DNA of 64,000 nt, taken from positions 124,001 to 188,000 of the forward strand of contig NZ_BMOL01000002.1 of the NCBI RefSeq assembly GCF_014647055.1, given 5' to 3'. The notes beneath the pieces are model-generated. The model saw only the letters and a list, made by a program, of their open reading frames with translations, was not told the origin of the DNA and ran no database searches. Source of the stretch: Deinococcus aerolatus. GTDB taxonomy: Bacteria > Deinococcota > Deinococci > Deinococcales > Deinococcaceae. Of the stretch, positions 61,464-64,000 are shown in pieces. The position numbers and the translations under genes are program-made. The first letter of the stretch is position 1. Each line of letters opens with the position of its first letter.

Positions 61464-61469
61464 TAATCT
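61464..61469 (+). promoter_or_regulatory. -10 element TAATCT, leaderless thioesterase
   Basis: TAATCT ends 6 nt before the ATG at 61476. Confidence 0.6.
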
Positions 61470-61475
61470 GAAGGT

Positions 61476-61904
61476 ATGCGTCCCATTCCTGCCGACTTCA
61501 CCCAGACCCTGACCGTGACCGTCACTGACGAGATGACCGTCGACTTCGGAGAACTCGGGGCAGTTCATCCGGTCTACGCCACCTACTGGATGGCCAAACA
61601 CTTTGAGGAGGCGGGCCGCAAGATCATCCTGCCGTTTCTGGAAGACGGCGAGGGTGGAATCGGGTCGCAGGTGGAGGTGATCCACACCGGCCCGGCGCTG
61701 CCCGGCATGACCGTGACCGTCACCGCCACCCTGACCGCGCAGGAGGGACGCCGCGTTCACGCCGGTATGCGGGCCGTAACCGAGCTGGGCGACGAGATCG
61801 GGCACGGCAGTACCACCCAGTTCGTGCTGCCGCAGACGCGCATCGATGCCAATTTCGAGACGCTGCGGGCACGCTGGGCCGCCCACACGCGCGACAACTC
61901 ATAG
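61476..61904 (+). CDS. Hotdog-fold acyl-CoA thioesterase (FlK-like)
   Basis: 142 residues with the single hotdog domain: [20 protein letters not shown] around the long central helix, [20 protein letters not shown] on the first strands and [18 protein letters not shown] at the end. The pattern is closest to fluoroacetyl-CoA-thioesterase-like proteins. It would hydrolyse a small acyl-CoA. Starts from a leaderless promoter. Confidence 0.82.
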   Translation: MRPIPADFTQTLTVTVTDEMTVDFGELGAVHPVYATYWMAKHFEEAGRKIILPFLEDGEGGIGSQVEVIHTGPALPGMTVTVTATLTAQEGRRVHAGMRAVTELGDEIGHGSTTQFVLPQTRIDANFETLRARWAAHTRDNS

Positions 61905-62006
61905 GCGCACTCCGGTGCCACGCGGCCCGCTTCCTTCACACTCCGGCTGGGGCGATAAACCACTTTGACTTCTAACTAAGCCGGGCGTGAGTGTGTCCCG
62001 GCCCGC

Positions 62007-62012
62007 TATGCT
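62007..62012 (+). promoter_or_regulatory. -10 element TATGCT for the malic enzyme gene
   Basis: TATGCT ends 8 nt before the ATG at 62021. Confidence 0.55.
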
Positions 62013-62020
62013 GGGAAAGT

Positions 62021-63754
<1,734 letters not shown>

Positions 63755-63795
63755 CCGCGCCCGACGCGCTGGCGTGGTTTCTGCCGTTCACCCAG

Positions 63796-63824
63796 GCCCT
63801 TCCACCCGTGAGTGGTGGAAGGGC
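63796..63824 (+). terminator. Stem-loop after the malic enzyme gene
   Basis: A perfect 11-bp stem (63796-63806 with 63814-63824) and 7-nt loop, 42 nt past the stop, but without a T-run. Nothing else recognisable lies between here and the end of the window. Confidence 0.6.
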
Positions 63825-64000
63825 TGCTGGATGCGGGTGGGGGCCGCATAAAGCCTCTGTATGACGTGAAATTCAGCCTTCGGCAGACCGGCGCAGCCGG
63901 GGCAGGTGCGGGCCGCAGAGCATCCACCAGCCCCCGCCGTCTATCCTGTCCTCGGCCCGGAGACGGATGCCCGCGCGCCGGGTGCCGTGAAACATACCTT

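Overview
The window is chromosomal DNA of a high-G+C bacterium (roughly two thirds G+C by eye), best assigned to Deinococcus. Three kinds of evidence agree. About two dozen genes carry a -10 element of the form TANNNT only 6-7 nt upstream of the start codon with no ribosome binding site, which is the leaderless mRNA layout established for Deinococcus. The Dps protein has the long Lys/Ala-rich N-terminal tail of Deinococcus Dps1. Many small proteins look lineage-restricted. I see no rRNA, tRNA, CRISPR array, insertion sequence or prophage. This is core chromosome with two decayed patches.

Layout. 0-5.8 kb: dut and two tandem DinB-fold genes, a hypothetical protein, a LeuC/homoaconitase large subunit behind a short leaderless upstream ORF, and an AAC(3)-type acetyltransferase. 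5.8-7.8 kb: a gene graveyard, with a GMC oxidoreductase relic facing an acyl-CoA-ligase/SDR relic. 7.8-20 kb: pheA, an amidase, three overlapping small genes ending in a DJ-1/PfpI-like protein, a PIG-L deacetylase, a ParA-like ATPase, a broken membrane-protein gene, an aldo/keto reductase, a threonine-dehydratase-like enzyme, an MBL hydrolase, dps plus DUF4385, and mnmE. 20-29 kb: a DUF4258 gene with a structured leader, GNAT, an intact GMC oxidoreductase, an HD protein, a cysteine desulfurase, a membrane PASTA protein with a pseudokinase-like head, AzlCD and an alpha/beta hydrolase.

29-36 kb is the clearest functional unit: a minus-strand formate module made of a YjgC-type molybdopterin formate dehydrogenase, a DUF1641 partner, the FdhD sulfurtransferase, an oxalate/formate-antiporter-type MFS transporter and a 43-residue MFS small subunit, closed by a strong terminator. 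36-49 kb: a repeat protein with a DnaQ-like exonuclease, a CDF transporter, a secreted PEGA protein, a Nudix CoA hydrolase with MazG, an SDR, an smpB/amidase-like/GerMN overlapping operon, and smc. 49-64 kb: a PfkB kinase, rsmA, hrpB, wecB (with an overlapping leaderless upstream ORF), a lipid kinase, asnS, a GT4 glycosyltransferase, hisA, a YihY/BrkB membrane protein, a thioesterase and a malic enzyme.

The most unusual signals are regulatory. Three genes with their own Shine-Dalgarno sequence or long leader (leuC, the DUF4258 gene and wecB) are preceded by a leaderless-type -10 placed exactly 6-7 nt before an upstream ATG, opening ORFs of 22, 2 and 26 codons. The wecB one ends in an ATGA overlap with wecB. 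Other items worth a check are the pseudokinase-PASTA protein, the LytC-type amidase lacking its zinc ligands, a formate dehydrogenase with Gln where His is usual, and the decay patches. No convincing new defence or mobile system was found.
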